Below are positions 14,902-23,499 of a stretch of 32,968 bases of DNA, in pieces. The stretch's first letter is position 1; each line of letters begins with the position of its first letter. The notes under the pieces are model-generated. The model worked only from the letters and a program-made list of their open reading frames with translations. It was not told where the DNA came from and ran no database searches. The DNA comes from Mesorhizobium sp. M7A.F.Ca.US.008.03.1.1 (GTDB lineage Bacteria > Pseudomonadota > Alphaproteobacteria > Rhizobiales > Rhizobiaceae): assembly GCF_003997495.1 (NCBI RefSeq), contig NZ_RZRU01000017.1:111099-144066 (forward strand), read 5' to 3'. A program made the translations under genes and the position numbers.

Positions 14902-17358
14902 TCAGTAGAGGCCACCGCCGCCGGACTGGATGGCCTGATTGGCCTGCGGCGACAGCGCGCCGCCGGTGGCATTGGAGCCGTCGGCGCCCATGCCGATCAC
15001 CCAATAGCTGTCGGCGGGACCTGTGCCTGGCTTGAAGGCTTCGATGATGGTGCCGGGATCGCCCGATGCGGCACGCATGCCGGTCTTGCGATTGATGGCG
15101 ACCAGGTTCATGCCTTCGGGCACCTTGAAGTCGACATTGGGCGTGCCGTCCAGCGCCACCCGCATGAAGTCCTTGAAGATCGGGGCCGCGAGACCACCGC
15201 CGGTGGCGCCATGGCCGAGGCCGCGCGGCGTGTCGTAGCCCATGTAGAGGCCGACGACGAGGTTGGGCGTGTAGCCGATGAACCAGGCGTCCTTTTCGTC
15301 GTTGGTCGTTCCGGTCTTGCCGGCGATGTGGCGGCCGAGTTCGGCGATGGTCGCGCCGGTCCCGCGCTGCACGACACCTTCCATCATCGAGGTGATCTGG
15401 TAGGCCGTCATCGGATCGAGCACCTGCTCGGAATTGTCGACGAGCTCCGGCTCCGGCTGATTCTGCCATTCAGGCGCATTGCAACCCTGGCAGCCACGTT
15501 CGTCCTGCTTGAACACCGTCTTGCCGTAGCGGTCCTGGATGCGGTCGATGAGCGACGGTTTGATCGACTTGCCGCCATTGGCCATGATCGAATAGGCCGA
15601 CACCATGCGCATCACGGTGGTTTCGCCGGAGCCCAGCGCCATCGGCAGATAGGGCGCCAGATGGTCGTAAACGCCGAAGCGCTCGGCATATTCGACGACC
15701 AGCTTCATGCCCATGTCGTTGGCAAGCCGCACCGTCATCAGGTTGCGCGACTTCTCGATGCCGGAGCGCAGGGTCGCCGGACCGGCGACGGTGCCGTCAT
15801 AGTTCTTCGGCGTCCAGCTCGTGTTGCCGCTCTGGATCGTGATCGGTCCGTCCATGATCACCGAGGCCGGCGTATAGCCATTGTCGAGCGCTGCCGAATA
15901 GACGATCGGCTTGAACGAGGAGCCCGGCTGGCGCATGGCCTGCGTGGCGCGGTTGAATTCGGACTGCGCATAGGAGAAGCCGCCGACCATGGCCAGCACG
16001 CGGCCGGTGTGCGGATCCATGGCGATCAGGCCGCCCTCCACTTCGGGCACCTGGCGCAGGCTGTAGGTGCCGTCAGCACCATCGTTCTTCTGCACGAAGA
16101 TGACGTCGCCCGGCTTCAGCACCTCCGCCGGCGACTTGGCCTTGACGGTCCTGCCGGCGACCACATGGCGCATGGCAAAACCCATGTCCTCCCTGCTGAT
16201 AGTGCCTTCGACGCGTTCCTTGACGATCTCGCCCGACGCCTGCCGTGCGGGCTGCAGGCCGATCGACAGGCCGGTCGCCGAACTGTCGAGCACCACGGCG
16301 AGCGACCATTCGGGTACATCCTCCAGCCCCTTGACGTTGCCCAGCGGCACGCCCCAGTCGCCCGACACGTCGATCGATGTCACCGGCCCGCGATAGCCGC
16401 GCAGCGTGTCGTATTTCATCAATCCGTTCTGCATCGATTTGCGGGCAATGAGCTGGATCTTCGGATCGAGCGTGGTGCGGACGGAGAGGCCGCCTTCGTA
16501 GAGCGCGTTCTCGCCGTAGCGGGCGATGATCTGGCGGCGCACCTCTTCGGTGAAGTACTCGCCGGCGAACAGATAGGTGCCGCTGCGCCGCGGCGTCACG
16601 CCCAGCGGCTCGGCCTTGGCCTTGTTGCCTTCCTCACGCGTGACGTAGCCGTTCTCGACCATCTGGTCGATGACCCAGTTGCGGCGCTCGATCGCGCGAT
16701 CGGCATGCTTGAAAGGGTGGTAGTTGTTCGGCCCCTTGGGCAGGGAGGCCAGGTAGGCGGCCTCGGCCACGGACAGTTCGTTGACCGACTTGTCGAAATA
16801 GGTCAACGCCGCACCGGCGACGCCATAGGCGCCGAAGCCGAAGAAGATTTCGTTGAGGTAGAGCTCGAGAATGCGATCCTTAGGATAGGCCTGCTCGATG
16901 CGGAAGGCCAGGATCATCTCCTTGATCTTGCGCTCGTAGGTCTGGTCCGAGGACAACAGGAAGTTCTTCGCCACCTGCTGGGTGATCGTCGATGCGCCGA
17001 CCTGACGCCGGCCCGAGCCGAGATTCTGCAGGTTGACGATGATGGCGCGGCCGAGGCCGGTCACATCGATGCCCGGGTGGTTGTAAAAATTCTTGTCTTC
17101 CGCCGACAGGAAAGCCGCTTTGACGCGGTCCGGTATGGCCTGGATCGGCAAATACAGGCGCCGTTCGCGCGCATATTCGGCCATCAGCGCGCCGTCCGAC
17201 GCATGGATGCGGGTGGTCACCGGCGGCTCGTATTTGGCCAGCACCTCGTAGTCGGGCAGATCCTTCGACAAATGGCCGATGTAGATCGCAACGCCCGCCG
17301 CGACCAGAAGGGCCAGCGTCGTGCCGATGCCGAAAAAATAGCCAATGAGACGAATCAT
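14902..17358 (-). CDS. mrcA: Penicillin-binding protein 1A (bifunctional transglycosylase/transpeptidase)
   Basis: An 818-residue class A penicillin-binding protein that polymerises and cross-links peptidoglycan. Residues 3-25 form the membrane anchor. The glycosyltransferase domain has the catalytic Glu in 'AEDKNFYNHPG' (about residue 86) and 'GASTITQQVAKNF'. The transpeptidase domain shows the SxxK nucleophile in 'PGSSFKP' (about 480), the SxN-type motif 'SRN' and 'KTGTTNDEKDAWF' (about 680). An OB-like insert between the two domains, typical of PBP1A (ponA/mrcA), is consistent with the length. The N-terminus is in the cytoplasm and the catalytic domains are periplasmic. It follows amiC on the same strand after 214 bp, forming a cell-wall pair, and ends with its own terminator. 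Confidence 0.96.
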   Translation of the reverse strand: MIRLIGYFFGIGTTLALLVAAGVAIYIGHLSKDLPDYEVLAKYEPPVTTRIHASDGALMAEYARERRLYLPIQAIPDRVKAAFLSAEDKNFYNHPGIDVTGLGRAIIVNLQNLGSGRRQVGASTITQQVAKNFLLSSDQTYERKIKEMILAFRIEQAYPKDRILELYLNEIFFGFGAYGVAGAALTYFDKSVNELSVAEAAYLASLPKGPNNYHPFKHADRAIERRNWVIDQMVENGYVTREEGNKAKAEPLGVTPRRSGTYLFAGEYFTEEVRRQIIARYGENALYEGGLSVRTTLDPKIQLIARKSMQNGLMKYDTLRGYRGPVTSIDVSGDWGVPLGNVKGLEDVPEWSLAVVLDSSATGLSIGLQPARQASGEIVKERVEGTISREDMGFAMRHVVAGRTVKAKSPAEVLKPGDVIFVQKNDGADGTYSLRQVPEVEGGLIAMDPHTGRVLAMVGGFSYAQSEFNRATQAMRQPGSSFKPIVYSAALDNGYTPASVIMDGPITIQSGNTSWTPKNYDGTVAGPATLRSGIEKSRNLMTVRLANDMGMKLVVEYAERFGVYDHLAPYLPMALGSGETTVMRMVSAYSIMANGGKSIKPSLIDRIQDRYGKTVFKQDERGCQGCNAPEWQNQPEPELVDNSEQVLDPMTAYQITSMMEGVVQRGTGATIAELGRHIAGKTGTTNDEKDAWFIGYTPNLVVGLYMGYDTPRGLGHGATGGGLAAPIFKDFMRVALDGTPNVDFKVPEGMNLVAINRKTGMRAASGDPGTIIEAFKPGTGPADSYWVIGMGADGSNATGGALSPQANQAIQSGGGGLY

Positions 17359-17572
17359 ACCCGCTCCAGTCCTTGGTTCGGGAATTTCCTAAACGAAGCC
17401 GCCTTTCGCGCAAGCTTTCGAGCCGGTCCCAATCCGTAATCGAAAACCCTTGTCGCCGCCATGTGGACAAAATACGGCAATGCCTGGTTTCGCGGCCGCG
17501 AGCCGGAAATAAAAGCACCGGGTGTTGTCGTCGCGCAACGCCGCCCGCTGGTTGCAGGCGTCGCCTTGCATG

Positions 17573-18835
17573 TCAACCTCCGGCTCCCGGTCCGGCCTTG
17601 GCCGACGCGAACAGCGCGACGGCGTTGGTTATGCTCTGGGCCGCCTTGCCGCGCCAGTCGGCGTTGAGCAACTGCGCCTCGTCCTTGGCGTTCGAGAGAT
17701 AACCGAGTTCGACCAGCACGGACGGCACGTCGGGTGCCTTGAGCACCTTGAAGCCCGCAGAACGCTGCGGATTGTTGATGAGGCCGACGCTGGTCGACAG
17801 CTGGCCAACCAGCGTGTGGGCGAAACTCATCGAGAAATTGTGCGTTTCGCGGCGGATCAGGTCGATCAGGATGTCGGTGACTTCCTTGTTGTCGTTCTTG
17901 ATTTCCATGCCGGCGAACTGGTCGGAGAGGTTCTCACGGTCGGCAAGCGCCTGCGCCTCGGGGTCCGAAGCCTTGTCGGAGACGGTGTAGACGGTGGCGC
18001 CGCGAATGCCTTTGACGCTGATCGTGTCGGCATGGATCGAAATAAGCAGGTCGGCCTCATGCTGACGGGCGATGCGCACGCGGTCGTCCAGACGCAGGAA
18101 TTCGTCTGTGTCGCGCGTCATGAACACATCGTAATTGCCGACGGCCGCGAGTTTGTCGCGCAGCTCCGTGGCGAAGGCCAGCGTGACGTTTTTTTCGATG
18201 GTGCCGTTCAGGCCCTCGGCACCGCCGTCGATACCACCATGGCCGGGATCGATGACGACGGTGAAGCGATGGCCCGGATTGGAGACGGGCCCGGTGCCGA
18301 CCCGCTCTCCCTTGTCGGTCGAAACGGTCGATCCGGTGGTCAGCGCCTGATTGGCAAGTGCCACATCGAACTCCCGCTCGGATGCCGCCGACATGTCGAT
18401 GGCAATGCGGTAGCCGGTTCCGTCCTCGTTCTTGAGCACGTCGAGCTTGTCGACGGCGAACGGTCCCTTGCCGGTGAGGATCAGACGCGAAACGCCCTCG
18501 CCAAGGGCGCCCAGGCGCACGCCCTTGACCAAACCCCGCGCCTTCAAATCCTTGGCATCAACGGCGAATCTCGTATTCGCGAGATCGATGACAAGACGGT
18601 TGGGACCGCGCAACAGGAACCATTTGATATCGGGTTCGCGATCGAAATCCATGACGATGCGCATCTTGGTGGCATCGCCGGCCATCTTGTAGCCTTTTGC
18701 CACGAGCGGAGCGTCGGCGGCATTGGCATTTGAGGACAATGCGGATGAGACCGCCAGCAGCAGCACGAGGCAGAAAGCGGCCAGGATCCGGCCGCCGACA
18801 CGACATCCCTTGTCTGTGAAGTCCGCCAATCCCAT
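17573..18835 (-). CDS. amiC: N-acetylmuramoyl-L-alanine amidase, AmiC-type
   Basis: A 420-residue periplasmic zinc amidase that cleaves the bond between MurNAc and the peptide stem, needed for daughter-cell separation. After a signal peptide (about residues 1-40) an AMIN domain (about 45-150, 'KMRIVMDFDREPDIKWF') gives septal and peptidoglycan targeting. A linker leads to the Amidase_3 catalytic domain (about 190-405), with zinc ligands in 'IDPGHGGIDGG', the Glu in 'TIEKNV', 'SIHADTIS' and the late catalytic Glu in 'VLVELGYLSN'. The region between 'SIHAD' and 'NFSMSFA' holds the regulatory-helix insert seen in EnvC/NlpD-activated AmiB/AmiC enzymes. mrcA follows on the same strand. Confidence 0.94.
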   Translation of the reverse strand: MGLADFTDKGCRVGGRILAAFCLVLLLAVSSALSSNANAADAPLVAKGYKMAGDATKMRIVMDFDREPDIKWFLLRGPNRLVIDLANTRFAVDAKDLKARGLVKGVRLGALGEGVSRLILTGKGPFAVDKLDVLKNEDGTGYRIAIDMSAASEREFDVALANQALTTGSTVSTDKGERVGTGPVSNPGHRFTVVIDPGHGGIDGGAEGLNGTIEKNVTLAFATELRDKLAAVGNYDVFMTRDTDEFLRLDDRVRIARQHEADLLISIHADTISVKGIRGATVYTVSDKASDPEAQALADRENLSDQFAGMEIKNDNKEVTDILIDLIRRETHNFSMSFAHTLVGQLSTSVGLINNPQRSAGFKVLKAPDVPSVLVELGYLSNAKDEAQLLNADWRGKAAQSITNAVALFASAKAGPGAGG

Positions 18836-19490
18836 CTCTCTTCCAGTCGCTCCCGGTTTGGCGCCCGGCGCCCGGTCGTTTCGTCCAAATGCCGGTTAGG
18901 CCGCGAACTCGATTAACGATTGGTATCCAGAGAAGGTTAACCAAGCCTTTTCATGCAAGGGCCGCAAGCTTGGCTTACGCTACGGAACGGCTTTTTGCCG
19001 GCATCGGAAATCGGGGTTGCCTTCCACCCCGCCAAATCATAAAAGCGACGGTGGATCACTGCAATCCTGGAACCGCCCTCCTCCGCAGCTTCCTGCTACA
19101 GGGTCAGATGAAAAAGGCGGCTCCTTTCGCTTCACGCGAAAAGGGTTCAGGTGATCGCGACGAATTTCGCAGGTGTGCGCCCGTGGCGGGGGAATCGCCT
19201 GCGTGAGGAAAACGGCCGGGTTTGTTCCCGCGCCGGCTCTGTATGAGCAAACAAGCTGGTCCGGTTCGTCCGGGCTTTGGTTCAAAAGGTTCTGTTGGTG
19301 ACGATGGCTTCAAGCGCAATCATGGAAAGGTCCGCATCAAACCGCGCCATTATGGCTGCGGGCGGCACCGCCATGGCGCTCAGGCGGCGGCCGACGGACG
19401 TTCAAATATCCGGCACCCACATTCCAGACACGCAGCAGCAGGCTTTGCCTCGCAAGCTGCGGCTGAAGGCTGCCGGGGGGAAACGAAATA
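18836..19490. other. Long gap before RNase E, probable rne leader and promoter region
   Basis: This 655-bp stretch lies between the divergent amiC and rne genes and must hold both promoters. I see no recognisable gene. Features include a bulged hairpin at 19123-19144 (CCTTTCGC / GCGAAAAGG) and an 82-codon open frame (19243-19491) whose TAA overlaps the rne ATG as TAATG, but with no ribosome site and no natural-looking product. A long structured rne leader would fit the autoregulation known for E. coli rne; for this species it is inferred. No clear sigma-70 consensus was found. Confidence 0.5.
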
Positions 19491-22427
19491 ATGCCCAACA
19501 AAATGCTGATAGACGCCTCCCACCCGGAGGAAACACGCGTTGTCGTCGTACGCGGTAACCGTATCGAAGAATTCGACTTTGAATCCCAGGACAAGAAGCA
19601 GCTCAAAGGAAACATCTACCTAGCCCGTGTAACGCGCGTAGAGCCCTCCCTTCAGGCAGCCTTTGTCGAATATGGCGGCAACCGTCACGGTTTTCTCGCC
19701 TTCAGTGAAATTCACCCCGACTACTACCAGATTCCGGTCGCCGATCGTCAGGCACTGCTGCGCGCGGAAGCGCAGGAGGCTGAGGACGAAGAGAACGAGG
19801 ACGGCGACGGCGATGATCGCCAGAGCCGCGATCGCGGACGCCGCGGCCGCAGGCGCGGCGGCAAGCCCCGCGACCGGGGCGAGCACAAGCGCGACGCAGC
19901 CGATTCCGGCGAGGCAAGCGACGCTGCCGACGAGGCAGAAGAAGGCGCCGACGCTGGTGTCGAGGACATCTCGCACACGTCCGAGATCATCGAACATGCT
20001 GCTGATTCGTCCGAACATGCCGATGCGTCCGAACATGGCGAGGATTCCGCCGAGCAGGACGAAGGCGAAACCCGCGAAGGCGGTCCGACGTCGATCGCAG
20101 CCTCGGTCGAAGCCGATGTGATTTCCGAACCCGTCACGCAGGCCGAACAGGGCAACGAAGCGACGTCGGGTGACAATGATCGCGGCATGCTCGAGGAAGT
20201 GCAGTCCTCGCATCCGGATGATCACGAGGTCGAATCGGTCGGTGCCGAGGATGCGCTGGAAGAAGTGCGCAACCGCCGCAAGCCGGTGCGCCGCCAGTAC
20301 AAGATCCAGGAAGTGATCAAGCGCCGGCAGATCCTCTTGGTGCAGGTCGTCAAGGAAGAGCGCGGCAACAAGGGCGCGGCGCTGACCACCTATCTGTCGC
20401 TGGCCGGCCGTTATTCGGTGCTGATGCCGAACACGGCGCGTGGCGGCGGTATTTCGCGCAAGATCACCAGCGCTGTCGACCGCAAGCGCCTGAAGGAGGT
20501 CGTTGCCGATCTCGAAGTGCCGCAGGGCATGGGCGTCATCCTGCGCACCGCCGGTGAGAGCCGCACCAAGGCGGAGATCAAGCGCGATTACGAATATCTG
20601 ATGCGGCTTTGGGAAAATGTCCGCAATCTCACCTTGCAGTCCACGGCCCCTGCCCTGGTCTACGAGGAAGGCAGCCTGATCAAGCGCTCGGTGCGCGACC
20701 TCTACAACAAGGATATCGACGAGATTCTTGTCTCCGGCGAGGAAGGATACCGCGAGGCCAAAGACTTCATGCGCATGCTGATGCCGAGCCACGCGAAGGT
20801 GGTTCAGCCGTTCCGCGACACGACGCCGATCTTCGTGCGCAACGGCATCGAGGCACAGCTCGACCGCATGCTGCAGCCGCAGGTGACGCTGAAGAGCGGC
20901 GGCTACATCATCATCAACCAGACCGAAGCGCTGGTTGCCATCGACGTGAATTCGGGCCGTTCCACCAAGGAGCACTCGATCGAGGACACCGCGCTCCACA
21001 CCAATCTGGAAGCGGCCGAGGAAGTCGCGCGTCAGCTCAGGCTGCGCGATCTTGCCGGCCTGATCGTCATCGACTTCATCGACATGGAGGAAAACCGCAA
21101 CAACCGCTCCGTCGAGAAGCGGCTGAAGGATCACCTCAAGAACGATCGTGCGCGCATCCAGGTCGGCCGTATCTCGCATTTCGGCCTGATGGAGATGTCG
21201 CGCCAGCGCATCCGCGCCAGCGTGCTGGAATCGACCATGAAGCCCTGCCCGCATTGCGGCGGCACCGGCCATGTGCGCTCCGATTCGTCGGTCGCGCTGA
21301 TGGTGGTGCGGGCGATCGAGGAATTCCTGCTCAAGGATTCGCGCAGCCACATCACGGTACGGACGCCGGCGGCGACCGCACTCTACGTGCTCAACCACAA
21401 GCGCGGCACGCTGGTCGAACTCGAAAGCCGCTTCGGGCTGACGATCACCATCGAGGCCGACGATTCGGTCGGTTCGCAGCACTATGCGATCTTCCGCGGC
21501 GCGCTGGCTGAAAAGCCGGAGGGCTTTGTCGAGGCGCGCAGCTTCCCGGCCTATGTCGAGCCGGAAGAGCCCGAAGACGAGATTGTCGTGGTCGAGGATG
21601 ATGACGAGGCGCCGGTGCAGGCCGAACAGCCACGCCAGCAGCCCCAGCAACAACCCCGCCCTGCTGCCGCCGGTGGCGAGGAAGGCGAAGGCCGCGACCG
21701 CAAGCGCCGCAAGCGTCGGCGTCGGCGCGGCGGCAAGGATCGCGATCGCGAACATGGCGCCCCTGCGGACGGTGCCTCCGTCTCGGCTCCGGCCGGTGAG
21801 TTTTCGGACCCGGACTCGGCCGCCAGCGATGGCGACACGGAAGCGGACGACAACGTCCCTGTTGGTGTTGCCGAAACGTCTGGGACAGCTGAAGCTTCGG
21901 ACGAAGGCCAGGGCAAGAAGCGCCGGCGCGGCAAGCGCGGCGGCAAGCGCAACCGCCGCGAAGACGGTGAAGGCGAGGCTGAGGCAAGTGCTGGCGAAGC
22001 AGCCGACGCGTCCGAAGTCGAAGTCCCGGCAACCGAGGTGATCGCCGGAGAGCCGGTGGTTACCGCAGCGGCCGAAGAGCCGGTGGCGCTTGCTCCGGCC
22101 AATGACGACGCGCCGAGCACGGAGAAGCCGAAGAAGCCACGCCGTGCCGCCAAGCCGAAGAAGGCCGCGGCCGAAATCGTCGCCGAGGAGCCGGCTGCCG
22201 AGGCGGAAGCACCGGTCGAGACGTCGGCCACTGCGTCCGACGAGGCGGTGGCTGTCGAGAAGACACCGAAGGCCCGCCCATCGCGGCGCAAGCCGGCGGC
22301 GGTGAGTACGCCGGTCGAGCCGGTGGTGTCTTCGACCGTAGCGGAAGAGCCCGCGGCCAAGGCTGAGGACAAGACCGAGGACAAGCCGAAACGCGGCGGA
22401 TGGTGGCAGCGGAAGGGCTTTTTCTAA
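19491..22427 (+). CDS. rne: Ribonuclease E (RNase E/G family)
   Basis: A 978-residue endonuclease that initiates mRNA decay and processes rRNA and tRNA; it scaffolds the degradosome. The S1 RNA-binding domain starts at about residue 36 but is interrupted at about 92-262 by a very acidic low-complexity insert (Glu/Asp/Arg rich), resuming at 'RRQILLVQVVKEERGNKG'. This split S1 is usual in alphaproteobacterial RNase E. The catalytic Asp residues lie in 'AIDVNSGR' (about 485) and 'IDFIDME' (about 527). The Zn-link CPHCGGTGH (about 585) allows tetramer formation. From about residue 690 the tail is disordered and Ala/Glu/Arg/Lys rich, ending 'GGWWQRKGFF', the probable partner-binding scaffold. A strong terminator follows 34 bp after the stop. 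Confidence 0.96.
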   Translation: MPNKMLIDASHPEETRVVVVRGNRIEEFDFESQDKKQLKGNIYLARVTRVEPSLQAAFVEYGGNRHGFLAFSEIHPDYYQIPVADRQALLRAEAQEAEDEENEDGDGDDRQSRDRGRRGRRRGGKPRDRGEHKRDAADSGEASDAADEAEEGADAGVEDISHTSEIIEHAADSSEHADASEHGEDSAEQDEGETREGGPTSIAASVEADVISEPVTQAEQGNEATSGDNDRGMLEEVQSSHPDDHEVESVGAEDALEEVRNRRKPVRRQYKIQEVIKRRQILLVQVVKEERGNKGAALTTYLSLAGRYSVLMPNTARGGGISRKITSAVDRKRLKEVVADLEVPQGMGVILRTAGESRTKAEIKRDYEYLMRLWENVRNLTLQSTAPALVYEEGSLIKRSVRDLYNKDIDEILVSGEEGYREAKDFMRMLMPSHAKVVQPFRDTTPIFVRNGIEAQLDRMLQPQVTLKSGGYIIINQTEALVAIDVNSGRSTKEHSIEDTALHTNLEAAEEVARQLRLRDLAGLIVIDFIDMEENRNNRSVEKRLKDHLKNDRARIQVGRISHFGLMEMSRQRIRASVLESTMKPCPHCGGTGHVRSDSSVALMVVRAIEEFLLKDSRSHITVRTPAATALYVLNHKRGTLVELESRFGLTITIEADDSVGSQHYAIFRGALAEKPEGFVEARSFPAYVEPEEPEDEIVVVEDDDEAPVQAEQPRQQPQQQPRPAAAGGEEGEGRDRKRRKRRRRRGGKDRDREHGAPADGASVSAPAGEFSDPDSAASDGDTEADDNVPVGVAETSGTAEASDEGQGKKRRRGKRGGKRNRREDGEGEAEASAGEAADASEVEVPATEVIAGEPVVTAAAEEPVALAPANDDAPSTEKPKKPRRAAKPKKAAAEIVAEEPAAEAEAPVETSATASDEAVAVEKTPKARPSRRKPAAVSTPVEPVVSSTVAEEPAAKAEDKTEDKPKRGGWWQRKGFF

Positions 22428-22461
22428 GCCTTTCAGCCACCTGAGCTAGTTCTCTGACAAA

Positions 22462-22498
22462 AAAATCCCGCGCCGTCTCGAAGACGGTGCGGGATTTT
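22462..22498. terminator. Bidirectional intrinsic terminator between rne and glsA
   Basis: A 17-bp stem (one G-T pair) with a 3-nt loop and core ATCCCGC/GCGGGAT is flanked by A-runs on the left and T-runs on the right. It can terminate both the rightward rne transcript and the leftward glutaminase transcript, which converge here. Confidence 0.92.
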
Positions 22499-22529
22499 CT
22501 TATCTGGCGTTATGCCGGATCGCGACAGG

Positions 22530-23495
22530 CTACGGCGCGAAGATCGACCAGTTCATCATCTTGGCCAGCTTTTCCAGCGCGATCGATCCCAGCTTGGAAT
22601 TGCCGTTGGCATTGAGGCCCGGCGACCAGACGGCAAGCGACGCCACGCCAGGCACGATGCCCAATATGCCGCCGCCGACGCCGCTCTTGCCGGGGATGCC
22701 GACGCGGAAAGCGAAATCGCCGGAGCCGTCATAGTGGCCGCAGGTCAGCATCATCGCGCCGATGCGGCGTGCCCGTTCGGCCGACACCACGGAATGCCCG
22801 GTCGCCGGGTTCTTGCCGCCATTGGCGAGGAAGCGGCCGGCGAGCGCCAGTTGCCGGCAACTCATGGCGATGGCGCAATGGTGGAAGTAGACGCCCAGCG
22901 CCAACTCCGGCGCATGGTGGAGGTTGCCGAAGGATTTCATGTAGTTGGCAAGCGCGAAGTTGCGGTAGCCGGTGGCCCGTTCGGACGCCGCGACCTCACG
23001 GTCGATGATGATCGTCTCGTCATCGGCGAGGAACTGGATGAAGCGCAGGATCTCGCCGATCGCCTCGCGCGGCTGGTGGCCGGCAAGCAGGATGTCGGAA
23101 ATGACGATGGCGCCGGCATTGATGAACGGATTGCGCGGAATGCCGTTCTCATGCTCAAGCTGGACGATCGAGTTGAACGGATTGCCGGACGGTTCGCGCC
23201 CGACCCTTTGCCACAGCGCATCGCCGACATTGCCGAGCGCCAGTGTCAGGGTGAACACTTTCGAGATGCTCTGGATCGAAAAGGCCTGCTCGGCGTCACC
23301 CGCCATTAGCACGCGGCCGTCATTGGTGACGGCGGCGATGCCGAATTTCTTCGGATCGACCTTCCCCAGCTGCGGAATGTAGGTGGCGACGTCGCCACGA
23401 TCGCTGCGATCGGCCATTTCGGCGGCGACTTCGGCCAATGCCTGATCAAGTTTGGGGGCCTGATCAAGTTTGGGGGCCTGTTCGAGTTCCGGCAT
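22530..23495 (-). CDS. glsA: Glutaminase (serine-dependent, beta-lactamase fold)
   Basis: A 321-residue glutaminase that hydrolyses glutamine to glutamate and ammonia in the cytoplasm. The catalytic SxxK motif is in 'SIQSISKVF' (about residue 76), followed by 'SGNPFNSIVQLE', 'NPFINAGAI', a Tyr-containing 'YFHHCAI' region and the 'GKSGVGGGI' segment near the end. It is slightly longer than usual (about 305-310) because of an N-terminal extension. That extension carries two exact 18-bp DNA repeats (23441-23476) giving a PKLDQA duplication. It lies 4 bp behind the aminotransferase gene on the same strand, so the two are translated from one message, which fits glutamine/glutamate metabolism. The shared terminator with rne is downstream. 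Confidence 0.94.
   Translation of the reverse strand: MPELEQAPKLDQAPKLDQALAEVAAEMADRSDRGDVATYIPQLGKVDPKKFGIAAVTNDGRVLMAGDAEQAFSIQSISKVFTLTLALGNVGDALWQRVGREPSGNPFNSIVQLEHENGIPRNPFINAGAIVISDILLAGHQPREAIGEILRFIQFLADDETIIIDREVAASERATGYRNFALANYMKSFGNLHHAPELALGVYFHHCAIAMSCRQLALAGRFLANGGKNPATGHSVVSAERARRIGAMMLTCGHYDGSGDFAFRVGIPGKSGVGGGILGIVPGVASLAVWSPGLNANGNSKLGSIALEKLAKMMNWSIFAP
23441..23476. repeat. Two exact 18-bp tandem repeats inside glsA
   Basis: CCTGATCAAGTTTGGGGG occurs at 23441-23458 and again at 23459-23476, followed by a diverged partial third copy (CCTGTTCGAGTTCCGG). The repeats keep the reading frame and add six residues per copy to the glutaminase N-terminus. Exact identity suggests recent duplication by slippage. 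Confidence 0.92.
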
Positions 23496-23499
23496 GGCG

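Noticed and set aside
14899..17439. 846-codon plus-strand open frame opposite mrcA
   Set aside because: It mirrors the PBP1A gene. The real gene has all catalytic motifs, while this translation is His/Arg/Asp-rich without any domain. Long antisense frames are expected at this GC content.
17389..17571. 60-codon minus-strand frame between amiC and mrcA with GGAGG just upstream
   Set aside because: GGAGG is part of the last Gly codons of amiC. The product has no recognisable feature, although a coupled small gene cannot be fully excluded.
19620..21755. 711-codon minus-strand open frame opposite rne
   Set aside because: It is an antisense shadow of the RNase E gene with no recognisable motif and a low-complexity translation.
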